Part shown: positions 1 to 9,097 of the stretch, piece after piece
Position numbering within the stretch: position 1 is the first letter of the stretch
Layout: each line of letters opens with the position of its first letter
Assembly: GCA_963770535.1 (NCBI GenBank)
Contig: CAVYPZ010000003.1
Coordinates: forward strand, 992,001 to 1,056,000
Length of the DNA stretch: 64,000 nt
From: RYN-230 sp963770535
Lineage (GTDB): Bacteria > Actinomycetota > Actinomycetes > Streptosporangiales > Streptosporangiaceae
Direction: 5' to 3'
Translations under genes and position numbers: made by a program
The notes under the pieces: generated by a model
Told to the model about the DNA's origin: nothing
Database searches by the model: none
What the model saw: the letters and a program-made list of their open reading frames with translations, nothing else

Positions 1-58
1 CCCGGCGGCGTGGGTGGGGCGGTCGGGGTGCCCGGGTGGCCTGGGATCATGGGACGTC

Positions 59-982
59 ATGGCTCCCAGTGATGCGGCTCCTCCTGCCGGGGCACCGCCG
101 CGGCCGCCGCTCGACACCGCTGCCCTCAACGCCAGCCTGGTCTGCCCGGGGGGTCTGTGGCGGGAGATCCGGGTGACCGCGGAAACCGGCTCGACCAACG
201 CCGACCTGCTGCACGAGGCCCGGGCGGGGGCAGCTGAGGGGCTGGTCCTGGTGGCGGAGACGCAGACCGCTGGCCGGGGCCGGCTCGGGCGGTCGTGGTC
301 GAGCCCGCCGAGGGCCGCGCTGGCCTGCTCGGTGCTGCTCCGCCCGGTGGCCGTGCCGCCGGCCGCCCGCGCCTGGCTGCCGCTGCTCACCGGGATCGCG
401 GTCGCGGCCGCGCTGCGCGCCGGGGCGGGCGTCGCCGCCGGGCTGAAGTGGCCGAACGACGTGCTCGTGGGGGACAGGAAGATCGCCGGGATCCTCGCCG
501 AGGCGCACGGCGACGCGATCGTGGTCGGCGTCGGGCTCAACGTCACGCTCACCGCGGCGGAGCTGCCGGTGCCCACGGCGACCTCGCTGCTCCTGGAGGA
601 CGCGGCCTGCCTGGACCGGGAACGGGTGCTGGAGGACGTGCTCACCGAGCTGGCCGCCCGGTACACGGCGTGGGCCGCGGCACCAGCGGCGCCAGCGGCA
701 CCCCCGGCACCCCCGGCATCAGCGGCACCAGCGGCATCCCCGGCATCAGCGGCACCCCCGGCGCTCGCGGCACCCGCGGCGGCTGGCGCCGGCACCCGCG
801 CCCTGCGCGCGGAATACCTGCGCTGGTGCGTCACGGTTGGCCGCAAAGTCCGGGTGGAGCTGCCTGCCGGGCCGCCGCTCACCGGCATGGCGGCCGACGT
901 GGACGAGACCGGCCGGCTGGCCGTCCGGACCGGCTCAGGCATCACTATGGTCGGCGCGGGAGACATCGTGCACGTCCGCTGA
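59..982 (+). CDS. birA: Biotin--[acetyl-CoA-carboxylase] ligase (BirA, no HTH domain)
   Basis: Activates biotin as biotinyl-AMP and transfers it to the lysine of a biotin carboxyl carrier domain. Counting from the ATG at 59, residues 43-47 read TGSTN, 72-75 GRGR followed by LGRSW, and 130-135 KWPNDV followed by DRKIAGILAE, the biotin/ATP-binding core of the BPL/LplA family. There is no N-terminal DNA-binding domain, so this is an enzyme-only ligase, not a repressor. An in-frame GTG at 14 would add 15 residues, but the family core begins well after 59. Residues ~206-245 are an Ala/Pro/Ser-rich insertion built from short DNA repeats (about 676-790), placed between the catalytic and C-terminal domains; it is absent from typical BirA. 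The nearby carboxyltransferase gene (3479) suggests one client enzyme, although no carrier-protein gene is in the window. Confidence 0.93.
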   Translation: MAPSDAAPPAGAPPRPPLDTAALNASLVCPGGLWREIRVTAETGSTNADLLHEARAGAAEGLVLVAETQTAGRGRLGRSWSSPPRAALACSVLLRPVAVPPAARAWLPLLTGIAVAAALRAGAGVAAGLKWPNDVLVGDRKIAGILAEAHGDAIVVGVGLNVTLTAAELPVPTATSLLLEDAACLDRERVLEDVLTELAARYTAWAAAPAAPAAPPAPPASAAPAASPASAAPPALAAPAAAGAGTRALRAEYLRWCVTVGRKVRVELPAGPPLTGMAADVDETGRLAVRTGSGITMVGAGDIVHVR

Positions 983-1018
983 CATCCCGGCGTCCGCCGG
1001 GCCCCGTCTCATGCCACG

Positions 1019-1537
1019 ATGTCCGCTATGAGCATGGAAAGCCAGCTCTCCGGCGGGGAGCGGAGCGTGCTGACTCTGCACCCGCACTGGAAGTCGCTGC
1101 TGCGGCCCGCCGTGCTCCTGCTCGTGGTGATTGCCGCCGCGGTGGCGCTGCTGATCGTGATCCCGCCGGGCCGCCTGGCCGCTCCCGGCCGGATCGCGGT
1201 CGGGGTGCTGGCCCTCGTCCTGGCCGTGGCGGCCTTCGGCGTCCCGTTCCTGCGCTGGCAGACCACCACCTACCGGCTCACGACCCGGCGGCTCAGCCTG
1301 CGCCGGGGCATCCTGACCCGGTCGGGCCGGGACTTCCCGCTCATCCGGATCAGCGACGTCTCGTTCTCCCAGGGCCCCATCGACCGCCTGCTGGGCTCCG
1401 GCCGGCTGGTGGTGGAGTCCGCCGGCGAGCACGGCCAGCTGGTGCTGAGCGAGATCCCCGACGTCCAGGAGGTCCAGGCCACGCTGTTCCAGCTGGTCGG
1501 GGACGAGCATCAGCGGCTGGCCCGCGAGGAACAGTAG
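1019..1537 (+). CDS. Bacterial PH-domain membrane protein (bPH2)
   Basis: 172-residue protein with two hydrophobic segments (about residues 28-48 and 57-76) followed by a bacterial PH domain (about 81-160) with the family pattern of a YRLTTRRL strand, a GILTR turn and RISDVSFSQGPIDRLLGSGRL. The C-terminal domain is predicted to lie in the cytoplasm at the membrane face. Its function is unknown. A PH-domain membrane protein next to birA and purK/purE is also found in Mycobacterium (the Rv3278c position), which supports the call and the start. ATG at 1019 is used; in-frame ATGs at 1028 and 1034 are alternatives and no strong ribosome binding site separates them. Confidence 0.85.
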   Translation: MSAMSMESQLSGGERSVLTLHPHWKSLLRPAVLLLVVIAAAVALLIVIPPGRLAAPGRIAVGVLALVLAVAAFGVPFLRWQTTTYRLTTRRLSLRRGILTRSGRDFPLIRISDVSFSQGPIDRLLGSGRLVVESAGEHGQLVLSEIPDVQEVQATLFQLVGDEHQRLAREEQ

Positions 1538-1614
1538 GCGGCCGCATCCCGGGAATGGCCGGCAACCACGGGGCACCGGCGAGCCCGCACCGGCTGACGG
1601 GTTAGCCTGCGCTC

Positions 1615-2403
1615 ATGGATGGCATAGACCTCCGCAGGCACACGATCGGCCGTGGCCCGGTCGCCGAGATCGTGCTCGACCGGCCCGAGGCCCTGAACGC
1701 GCTGAACACCGTGATGCTGGTCCGCTTCGCGCAGACCTGCGCCGAGCTGGTGCCGGACAGCGGGGTGCGCGCGGTCGTGCTGACCGCGACCGGGGACCGC
1801 GCCTTCTGCGTCGGCGCCGACCTCAAGGAACGGCAGCTGATGACCGACGCCCAGTGGCTGGCGCAGCGGCAGGTGTTCCGAACCGCGTTCGGCGAGCTGC
1901 TCCGCCTGCCACAGCCGGTCATCGCGGCTGTGCAGGGGTACGCGCTCGGCGGCGGCTGCGAGCTGGCGCTGAGCTGTGACCTGGTGGTGGCCGACGAAAC
2001 CGCCCAGTTCGGCATGCCGGAGACCACGGTCGGCCTGGTACCGGGCTGCGGCGGTACCCAGCTGTCCATGCGCCGGCTCGGCGTGGGCCGGGCCGCCGAC
2101 CTGCTGCTCACCGGCCGCCGGGTAAACGCCGCCGAGGCGGAGCGGATCGGGCTGGCCGACCGGCTGGTGCCCGCCGGGACCGCCGCCGCCACCGCGCTGG
2201 AGATGGCCGGCGCGATCGCGGCCAATTCCCCGGTCGCCGTGCGGGCCGCCAAGCGGGCCATGCGCCAGGGCTGGGGGGTTGGGCTGGCCGCGGCGCTGGA
2301 CATCGAGGACGCCGCCTGGCGGACCGCCGCCCTGTCCGCTGACCGGCGTGAGGGCATCGCGGCCTTCAACGAGAAACGCGATCCCGTATGGCCGGGCGAA
2401 TGA
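1615..2403 (+). CDS. Enoyl-CoA hydratase/isomerase (crotonase) family, likely methylglutaconyl-CoA hydratase
   Basis: 262-residue crotonase-fold enzyme of usual length. Residues 64-72 FCVGADLKE and 109-120 YALGGGCELALS form the CoA-binding and oxyanion-hole signatures; Glu116 and Glu136 (in GMPET) occupy the two catalytic glutamate positions, so it is probably a true hydratase. It is followed by HMG-CoA lyase and an acyl-CoA carboxyltransferase, the trio found in liu and Bacillus yng leucine-degradation operons, so the best guess for the substrate is 3-methylglutaconyl-CoA. The crotonase family is broad, and the specific substrate is inference from context only. Confidence 0.85.
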   Translation: MDGIDLRRHTIGRGPVAEIVLDRPEALNALNTVMLVRFAQTCAELVPDSGVRAVVLTATGDRAFCVGADLKERQLMTDAQWLAQRQVFRTAFGELLRLPQPVIAAVQGYALGGGCELALSCDLVVADETAQFGMPETTVGLVPGCGGTQLSMRRLGVGRAADLLLTGRRVNAAEAERIGLADRLVPAGTAAATALEMAGAIAANSPVAVRAAKRAMRQGWGVGLAAALDIEDAAWRTAALSADRREGIAAFNEKRDPVWPGE

Positions 2404-2452
2404 GCCCGGCCACCCCCGGACCGTTCTGCCCGCGGACCACGGAGGCCATGGC

Positions 2453-3367
2453 ATGACCGATCTGCCCGGGCGCATTTCGTTGCGTGAAGTAGGGCCGCGC
2501 GACGGCCTGCAGAACGAGGATCCGGTGCCGACCGGGGCGAAGATCGAGCTGATCAACGCCCTCTCCCGGACCGGGGTGTCCCGGATCGAGGCCGTCTCGT
2601 TCGTGCGCCCGGACGCGATCCCGCAGATGGCCGACGCCGACCAGGTCTGGGGCGGGATCACGCGGGCCCCCTCGGTCCGCTACTCGGCGCTGGCCCCGAA
2701 CCTGCGCGGTGCGCGGCGGGCACTGGACTCGGGGTTCACGGAAGTCGAGGTCGTGGTGTCCGCGTCGGACACGCACAACCGGCGGAACGTGAACCGGGGG
2801 ACAGCGGAGTCCCTCGATGACATCGCGGTGATCCTCGGCGAGGCGCACGAGCGGGGGGCCACCGGCCAGGTGGTCGTGGCCACCGCGTGGGGCTGCCCGT
2901 ACGAGGGTGACGTGCCGGTGAGCCGGGTGCTGGCGGTGGCCGGCCGGGCATTGGCAGACGGGGCCGATTCGATCTCGTTCGGGGACACCACCGGGATGGC
3001 CACGCCGCGCCGGGTCAGCGAGCTTGTCGGGGAGTTCCGCTCGGCGTATCCGGACGTCCCGCTGAACCTGCACTTCCACAACACCCGGGGCACCGGCCTG
3101 GCCAATGTCCTGGCCGCACTGGAGCTGGGCGTGGACGACTTCGACGCGTCGGTCGGCGGGCTCGGCGGCTGCCCGTACGCCCCCGGCGCCACCGGCAACA
3201 TCGCCACCGAGGAACTCGTGCACATGGTCGAGGACATGGGCGTGGCGACGGGGGTGGACCTGGAGGCGATGATCGACGCCGCCGCCGAGGCTGAGCAGAT
3301 CATCGGCCGGCAGCTTCCGTCCCAGGTCCTGCGGGCCGGCCCCCGCACCCGCACGATCCCGCTGTGA
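2453..3367 (+). CDS. Hydroxymethylglutaryl-CoA lyase
   Basis: 304-residue TIM-barrel enzyme that cleaves HMG-CoA to acetoacetate and acetyl-CoA, the last step of leucine breakdown. Residues 11-22 are REVGPRDGLQNE (catalytic Arg and metal-binding Asp), the barrel carries LHFHNTRGTG with metal-binding histidines, and SVGGLGGCPYAPGATGN contains the signature catalytic cysteine. The start is ATG 2453, preceded by GGAGG at 2441-2445; the longer upstream open frame reads back into the hydratase gene and is not needed. It lies 49 bases after the hydratase and 111 bases before the carboxyltransferase, probably in the same transcription unit. Confidence 0.93.
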   Translation: MTDLPGRISLREVGPRDGLQNEDPVPTGAKIELINALSRTGVSRIEAVSFVRPDAIPQMADADQVWGGITRAPSVRYSALAPNLRGARRALDSGFTEVEVVVSASDTHNRRNVNRGTAESLDDIAVILGEAHERGATGQVVVATAWGCPYEGDVPVSRVLAVAGRALADGADSISFGDTTGMATPRRVSELVGEFRSAYPDVPLNLHFHNTRGTGLANVLAALELGVDDFDASVGGLGGCPYAPGATGNIATEELVHMVEDMGVATGVDLEAMIDAAAEAEQIIGRQLPSQVLRAGPRTRTIPL

Positions 3368-3478
3368 TGGCCAGGCCGGTTTTTCCCCAACGGTCTGACC
3401 GGCCGGCCCGGCTGCGCCCCGTGCTCGCCGGGCCGGCCGGGGCCGGGACGGCCCGGGGCGGCGGGGTACGCTCCCCAG

Positions 3479-5050
3479 GTGGCTGAACAGCACCCGGCGG
3501 GACAGCAAGAGGCGGGGCACCCGGACGCCGCCGCCCCGGGACTGGCCGGGACCCGGGCGCGGATCGAGCGGGGCGGCGCCCCCCGGTACCACCAGTCCGC
3601 CGCCGAGGCCGGCAAGCTGTTCGCCCGGTCCAGGATCGCCTGCCTGGCCGACGAGGGCAGCTTCACCGAGGACGGCCGGTACGCCAACGCCCTGGCCGAC
3701 GGGCTGCCCGCCGACGGGGTGATCACCGGGACCGCGCTGGTGGACGGGCGGCCGGTGGCGCTGATGGCCAACGACTCCACGGTCAAGGCCGGCTCGTGGG
3801 GCGCCCGCACGGTCGAGAAGATCATCAGGATCATCGAGAAGGCCTACGCCGACGGCCTGCCCATGATCTACCTGGTCGACTCGGCGGGTGCGCGGATCAC
3901 CGACCAGGTCGACATGTTCCCGGGCCGGCGCGGGGCGGGGAAGATCTTCCACACCCAGGTGCGGGCGTCCGGGGCCATCCCCCAGGTGTGCGCATTGTTC
4001 GGGCCGTCGGCGGCCGGCGGGGCCTACATTCCCGCGTTCTGCGACTTCGTGGCCATGGTGGACGGCAACGCGTCGATGTACCTGGGCAGCCCGCGCATGG
4101 TCGAGATGGTGGTCCGGGAGAAGACAACGCTGGAGGAGATGGGCGGGGCGCGGATGCACTGCACGGTGTCCGGGTGCGGCCATTACCTCGCGCCGACCGA
4201 GCACGACGCGCTGGACGCGGTCCGCCAGTACCTGTCCTACCTGCCCGCCAACTGGGAGCAGCGGCCGCCGTCCGGTCCCGCGGGGCAGCCGGAGCCCGCC
4301 GACCTGGCCGCGCTCATCCCGCAGAGCGAGCGGCAGGCGTTCGACATGCGCCGCTTCGTCCGGGGGCTGGTGGACGAGGGCTCCTTCTTCGAGATCCACG
4401 CGCTCTGGGCGCGGGAACTGACCATCGGGTTCGCCCGGCTGGCCGGCCAGGTGACCGGGGTGGTCGCGAACAACCCGATGTTCAAGGGTGGCGTGCTGTT
4501 CGTCGATTCGGCGGACAAGGCGACCCGGTTCATCCAGCTCTGCGACGCGTTCAACGTGCCGCTGCTGTTCCTGGCGGACGTGCCCGGCTTCATGGTGGGC
4601 ACGGCCGTGGAGAAGCAGGGCATCATCCGGCACGGGGCCAAGATGATCAGCGCGGTGGCCGAGGCGACGGTGCCCAAGATCTGTGTCGTGGTGCGCAAGG
4701 CGTACGGGGCCGGCCTGTACGCGATGGCGGGGCCCGGCTTCGAGCCGGACGCCACGATCGCCCTGCCCTCGGCCAAGATCGCCGTGATGGGCGCCGACGC
4801 GGCCGTCAACGCCGTCTACTACAACAAGCTGGCTGCGCTGGCCGACCCGGGCGACCGGGAGCGGGAGACGGAGCGGCTGCGCGCCGAGTACGAGGCCGAC
4901 ATCGACGTGCTCAGGCTGGCCAGCGAGCTGGTCATCGACGACGTCGTCCCACCGGGAGAGCTGCGCGCGGAGCTGATCCGCCGGTTCGCGGCCGCCGCGG
5001 GCAAGGACCGCGCCTTCTCACGGCGGCGCCACGGCGTCACCCCCGTGTGA
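3479..5050 (+). CDS. Acyl-CoA carboxylase beta subunit (carboxyltransferase), likely methylcrotonoyl-CoA carboxylase
   Basis: 523-residue carboxyltransferase with two crotonase-like halves. It transfers CO2 from carboxybiotin to an acyl-CoA. Visible signatures include IYLVDSAGARITDQVDMFPG, FGPSAAGGAYIPAFCDF and, in the second half, LFLADVPGFMVGT and GAGLYAMAG. The sequence is of the YngE/PccB-like subgroup rather than the AccD5 type usually beside birA in mycobacteria. With the hydratase and HMG-CoA lyase upstream, methylcrotonoyl-CoA is the likeliest substrate. The start is GTG 3479, with no clear ribosome binding site, so translation may begin differently. The partner biotin carboxylase/carrier subunit is not encoded in this window. 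Confidence 0.88.
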   Translation: MAEQHPAGQQEAGHPDAAAPGLAGTRARIERGGAPRYHQSAAEAGKLFARSRIACLADEGSFTEDGRYANALADGLPADGVITGTALVDGRPVALMANDSTVKAGSWGARTVEKIIRIIEKAYADGLPMIYLVDSAGARITDQVDMFPGRRGAGKIFHTQVRASGAIPQVCALFGPSAAGGAYIPAFCDFVAMVDGNASMYLGSPRMVEMVVREKTTLEEMGGARMHCTVSGCGHYLAPTEHDALDAVRQYLSYLPANWEQRPPSGPAGQPEPADLAALIPQSERQAFDMRRFVRGLVDEGSFFEIHALWARELTIGFARLAGQVTGVVANNPMFKGGVLFVDSADKATRFIQLCDAFNVPLLFLADVPGFMVGTAVEKQGIIRHGAKMISAVAEATVPKICVVVRKAYGAGLYAMAGPGFEPDATIALPSAKIAVMGADAAVNAVYYNKLAALADPGDRERETERLRAEYEADIDVLRLASELVIDDVVPPGELRAELIRRFAAAAGKDRAFSRRRHGVTPV

Positions 5051-5215
5051 TCAGATCGCGCCTGGCCGGAGCCTCGGATGACCAGACCCCCGCATGACCA
5101 GTGCTTGACCAGTTCGCCCCCTGCCGGGCGGTTGGGCCGTAATCCCCGGTGTGCCGGCCATCGATCTACGCGGCGTTACGGAGAAGCACGGTCTTCCACG
5201 CCGTAGCATCTGACC

Positions 5216-5887
5216 ATGACCTGTGTTCTGCTCGCTGAGGATGACACGTCCATCTCGGAGCCGCTCGCCCGGGCACTGCGACGCGAGGGGTACGACGTCG
5301 ACGTGTCGGCGGACGGTCCGGGGACGCTCGAGGCGGCCCTGGCCGGGGGGATCGACCTGATCGTGCTCGACATCGGGCTGCCCCGGCTGGACGGCCTGGA
5401 GGTGTGCCGTCGGCTGCGGTCCGACGGGCAGACCGTGCCCGTGCTGATCCTCACCGCCCGGGCGGATGAGGTGGACACCGTGATCGGCCTCGACGCGGGG
5501 GCCGATGACTACGTGACGAAGCCGTTCCGGCTGGCTGAGCTGCTGGCCCGGGTCCGCGCGCTGCTGCGGCGCGGCACTCCGGAGACCAGCGTCGTGCAGG
5601 GCGTCCGGGTCGATGGGGACGCCCGGCGGGCCTGGATCGGCGACACGGAACTCGAGCTCACCACGAAAGAGTTCGACCTGCTGAGCGTGCTGGTCAGTGA
5701 GGCGGGGAAGGTGGTCACCCGTGAGCAGATCATGCGGGAGGTCTGGGACAGCAAGTGGTGGGGATCCACGAAGACCCTGGACATGCACATCTCGTGGCTG
5801 CGCCGCAAGCTCGGCGATGACGCGCACAACCCGCGCTACATCACCACGGTCCGGGGCGTGGGCTTCCGTTTCGAGCGAGGGGACTGA
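5216..5887 (+). CDS. OmpR/PhoB-family response regulator
   Basis: 223-residue two-domain regulator. The receiver domain (1-~115) has acidic Asp9-Asp10, phosphorylatable Asp52 in VLDIGLPR, Thr80 and Lys102 in TKPF. The C-terminal winged-helix domain (~125-222) has the OmpR-type ELTTKEFDLL and GVGFRFE motifs. It should be phosphorylated by the histidine kinase encoded 28 bases downstream and then bind promoter DNA as a dimer. ATG 5216 follows a 165-base intergenic stretch that should hold the operon promoter. Target genes are not evident; the neighbouring permease is only a positional candidate. Confidence 0.92.
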   Translation: MTCVLLAEDDTSISEPLARALRREGYDVDVSADGPGTLEAALAGGIDLIVLDIGLPRLDGLEVCRRLRSDGQTVPVLILTARADEVDTVIGLDAGADDYVTKPFRLAELLARVRALLRRGTPETSVVQGVRVDGDARRAWIGDTELELTTKEFDLLSVLVSEAGKVVTREQIMREVWDSKWWGSTKTLDMHISWLRRKLGDDAHNPRYITTVRGVGFRFERGD

Positions 5888-5915
5888 CCACCTCCGGGTG
5901 GCCGGTCACTGACCC

Positions 5916-7199
5916 ATGCGCCGCCGCCTTCTCGTCTCCACGCTCGTGGTGGCAGTGACGGCTGTTCTCCTGCTGGGCCTGCCGCTGGCCTTCGTGTTCA
6001 GCCGGCTGGAGATCAGTGCCGCGGACCGGCAGGTGCAGCGGGACGCGACCACCGTGGCCAGGACGCTGCAGGACCGGGTGAATGCCGGGCTGCCCGCCGC
6101 CGTGTCCGAGGCGGCCGCCGCGGCCCGCTCACTCCCGGACCGTTACATCAACGTGCGCGAGTACGGGGAGTCGGAGTTCACCCTCGGGGACCGCCCCGAG
6201 CAGGGGACCGCCATCATCAGGCAGGCGGTGACCAGGGACTTCCGGGTGACCGTGGCCGCCGACACCTCGGTCGCGTACGGCCGGCTGACCGAGGCCCTGG
6301 CCCTGATCGGCGCGCTGGCGCTGGCCGCGGTGGCGGTGGCGGTGGCCCTGGCCATCCTGCAGGCGCGGCGGCTGACCCGGCCGCTGGAAGAACTCGCCAG
6401 CGCGGCCGACCGGCTCGGCGTGGGGGACGCCCGCCCGCTGGGCCGCCGGTACGGGGTGGCCGAGCTGGACCGGCTGGCGGAAGGCCTGGACGGGTCCGCG
6501 CGGCGCATCACCGACCTGCTGTCCGCGGAACGCGACTTCGCCGCGGACGCCTCCCACCAGCTGCGGACCCCGCTGACGGCGCTGTCGATGCGGCTGGAGG
6601 AGATGATCGCGGCGGCCGGGGACCCCGAGGTGGTCCGCGAGGAGGGAGCCGCGGCGCTGGCCCAGACCGAGCGGCTCGCCGAGGTGGTCAGCCAGCTGCT
6701 GGGCCGGACCCGGCGGGCGGCCCGCGGGGTGCCGTCGCTGCTGGCCATCGACGACGTGATCGCCCAGCAGGTCATCGAGTGGGACCCGGCGTTCCGCCGG
6801 GCCAACCGCAAGCTGGAGGTGGCGGGGGAGAAGGGCCTGTCCGCCTACATCTCGGCGGGGGCGCTGAGCCAGGTGATCGCCACCCTGCTGGATAACGCGC
6901 TGGTGCACGGGGCGGGCACGGTCACCATCCGGACGTCGCGGACCCCCAAGTCGGTGGTGGTCGAGGTCCGGGACGAGGGCAAGGGCGTCCCGCACGAGCT
7001 GGTCCCGCGCATCTTCGAGCGGAACGTCAGCGGCCGGCCCGGCGGCACCGGGCTGGGCCTGGCGCTGGCCAGGGACGTGGCCACTGCGGACGGGGCCAAC
7101 GTGGTCCTGGTCCGGCCGCGGCCCGCGGTGTTCGCGGTGTTCCTGCCCCGCGGGCTGCGCGGGGTGGATGAGACGCCGGTGGTGACTGGGCCGGCTTAG
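5916..7199 (+). CDS. Membrane sensor histidine kinase
   Basis: 427-residue kinase, partner of the upstream response regulator. Two transmembrane helices (about 6-28 and 127-148) bracket a ~95-residue extracytoplasmic sensor segment; a HAMP linker follows (~150-203). The phosphoacceptor is His214 in ASHQLRTPL. The ATP-binding domain has N-box Asn328 (LLDNA), DEGKG at 353-357, an F box near 367 (IFERN) and GTGLGLALA at 377-385. All elements for autophosphorylation are present. The signal sensed is unknown: the extracytoplasmic region matches no motif I recognise. Confidence 0.93.
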   Translation: MRRRLLVSTLVVAVTAVLLLGLPLAFVFSRLEISAADRQVQRDATTVARTLQDRVNAGLPAAVSEAAAAARSLPDRYINVREYGESEFTLGDRPEQGTAIIRQAVTRDFRVTVAADTSVAYGRLTEALALIGALALAAVAVAVALAILQARRLTRPLEELASAADRLGVGDARPLGRRYGVAELDRLAEGLDGSARRITDLLSAERDFAADASHQLRTPLTALSMRLEEMIAAAGDPEVVREEGAAALAQTERLAEVVSQLLGRTRRAARGVPSLLAIDDVIAQQVIEWDPAFRRANRKLEVAGEKGLSAYISAGALSQVIATLLDNALVHGAGTVTIRTSRTPKSVVVEVRDEGKGVPHELVPRIFERNVSGRPGGTGLGLALARDVATADGANVVLVRPRPAVFAVFLPRGLRGVDETPVVTGPA

Positions 7200-7309
7200 C
7201 CCCGGGAGGCTTAGCCCGGGGGCGGGGCGGGGCGGGCCTGCCGGACCGCTGGCTGTCCTTCGCTTTTAGATGGTTCCGCTGGTTCGGACCCCGCTGTCGG
7301 GCTGAGGGC

Positions 7310-7354
7310 TGGGGTGGGCCGGCGGTACGCCTGCGGTCCGGCCGGCCCACCCCA
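7310..7354. terminator. Bidirectional hairpin terminator between convergent genes
   Basis: A perfect 14-base-pair stem is formed by 7310-7323 and 7341-7354 around a 17-base loop. It sits between the stop codons of the histidine kinase (7199) and the oppositely oriented permease (7403), so it can end both transcripts. No strong T-run follows, as is common in high-GC actinobacteria. Confidence 0.75.
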
Positions 7355-7402
7355 CCCTGCGCCAGCGTCATCCATCAGCGCCGGCCGGGCCACCCGCCCG
7401 CG

Positions 7403-8860
7403 TTAGGTTGCTGAGGCCAGGGCGGGGGTGCGGCGGCGGTCGGTTAGGGCGTGCCAGGTCAGGTAGATGACGGCGGTGATGAGGAAGCCGGCCTCGAAGG
7501 TCAGGTCGCCGACCGACGGGACGTGCTTCGGCACGATGCCGACGTACTCGGTCTGGTTCGAGAACAGGATGATCGACACCACCACGCCGACCAGCATGGC
7601 CACCGGCCCGGCCCAGTTGGAGTACTTGGTGTCGAACAGCACCGCTTCCAGCTCCCGCGGGTGCTGGCGGCGGCGCAGGAACTGGTCGCAGAACATCACG
7701 GCCAGCCACGGGGCGATCCAGTAGGCGATGACGAGCAGGAAGTCGTTGTACTTGGCCCCCGCGTCGTGCAGCCCGGTGAGCGCGACGATGAAGCCGATCA
7801 CGCCGAACACGCCGGCCACGATGGCCCGGCGCAGCTTCAGCGGGAGCCTGATACCCATCGCGGTGAACGACAGCGCGCCGGAGTAGATGTTCAGCACGTT
7901 CGCGGCGATGGCGCCGAGCGCGATGGCCAGCAAGGTGAGGTCGGCCAGGGCGGTGGGCAGGTGGCCGGTGAACGCACCGGTGGGGTTGGTGTTGATGGCG
8001 CCGATGCCGGTCACGGTGGCCGACGCGGCCCCGGCCGCCTCGAGCAGGACGCAGGACACGAATACCCCGAGGCCGCTCCACAGGGCCACGGCCTTCTTGC
8101 TCGTGTCCGGCGCGAAGTAGCGGGTGTAGTCGGCCGCGTACGGGTTCCAGCCCACCGCGTAGCCGAACGCCGCCCCCAGCGTGATCAGGAAGCCGCCGAT
8201 CCCGCCGCCGTGCGACGGCGCGCCGGGGCTGGACTTGGCGAAGATCCAGCACACGGCGACCAGGAAGATGATGGCCAGCACCGGGAACGCGTACCGCTCG
8301 AACGCGTGCACCAGGTTGTGCCCGAAGAACGCGATCACCAGCTGGATCGCCACGATGATGACCAGGCAGAGCGGCTTGGGCAGGTGGGTCAGCGTGTTCA
8401 GCGCGAACGTGCCGCTGACGCTGTTCACCGCGAACCAGCCGATCCCGGCGGTGATCGCGTTCAGCCCGGCCGGGAGCGCGTTCCCCCAGTAGCCGAAGCC
8501 GAGCCGGGACAGCACCATCTGCGGCACGCCGTACTGCGGCCCCCGGGCGGACAGCGCGCCCTGGGTGACCGAGCCGATCCCGGTGCCGATCACGATGGCC
8601 AGCAGCGCCTGCCAGAAGTTCAGGCCGAAGAACGCGACGCCGATGACGCCGACGAACACGGTGGCGAACTCGAAGTTCGGCGAGGTCCAGGTCCAGAACA
8701 GCTGCAACGGCTTGCCGTGCCGCTCGTTCAGCGGGATGAACTCGGCCCCGCCGGGCTCGACGGCGGCGACCTTCGTGCCGTAGGTGCCTTCCCGGATCAC
8801 CACACCGGGGGGCGGTTCAGCCTCCAGGACCCGACTCATCTGGTGCTCAGGTGCCGCCAT
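7403..8860 (-). CDS. NCS1-family nucleobase/cation permease
   Basis: 485-residue polytopic membrane protein with about 12 hydrophobic segments. It belongs to the NCS1 family (cytosine, purine, uracil, allantoin or thiamine symporters); the N-terminal region contains the characteristic FWTWTSPNFEFATVFVG and GTGIGSVTQGALSARGPQ segments. Such transporters use a cation gradient to import a nucleobase-like substrate. The exact ligand cannot be read from sequence. Start at 8860 is supported by AAGGAG about 7 bases upstream on the minus strand. It diverges from purK, so a purine-related substrate is possible but unproven. Confidence 0.87.
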   Translation of the reverse strand: MAAPEHQMSRVLEAEPPPGVVIREGTYGTKVAAVEPGGAEFIPLNERHGKPLQLFWTWTSPNFEFATVFVGVIGVAFFGLNFWQALLAIVIGTGIGSVTQGALSARGPQYGVPQMVLSRLGFGYWGNALPAGLNAITAGIGWFAVNSVSGTFALNTLTHLPKPLCLVIIVAIQLVIAFFGHNLVHAFERYAFPVLAIIFLVAVCWIFAKSSPGAPSHGGGIGGFLITLGAAFGYAVGWNPYAADYTRYFAPDTSKKAVALWSGLGVFVSCVLLEAAGAASATVTGIGAINTNPTGAFTGHLPTALADLTLLAIALGAIAANVLNIYSGALSFTAMGIRLPLKLRRAIVAGVFGVIGFIVALTGLHDAGAKYNDFLLVIAYWIAPWLAVMFCDQFLRRRQHPRELEAVLFDTKYSNWAGPVAMLVGVVVSIILFSNQTEYVGIVPKHVPSVGDLTFEAGFLITAVIYLTWHALTDRRRTPALASAT

Positions 8861-9097
8861 CTACTTGCTCCTTCGGGGGGTCGCACGTCCGGTGTTCCGG
8901 CCGCCGCTCCGGCAAACGCCCTGATGATAAATCGCACTATGACCGGGAGTTGTTTCGGGTGCGTTAAATCGCCGGCGGCCTGCCGGTGGCGTCTGTGACG
9001 TCCGCGGCCCGGCGGGACGGGCCGGAGGCCGATGGGCGGGTCCGGTGAAGGAGGCCCAGGGTGCGGGGTGCGCGGCCGCCCTCGTAGGCTACGGCGG

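Noticed and set aside
2366..4633. Very long open frame on the minus strand opposite HMG-CoA lyase and the carboxyltransferase
   Set aside because: Product is a Pro/Arg/Gly/His-rich string with no domain; it mirrors the codon bias of the real plus-strand genes, a common high-GC artefact.
7451..8998. 515-codon plus-strand frame opposite the NCS1 permease
   Set aside because: Arg/Asp/Gly/Val-rich antisense of a membrane protein, no ribosome binding site, no family match.
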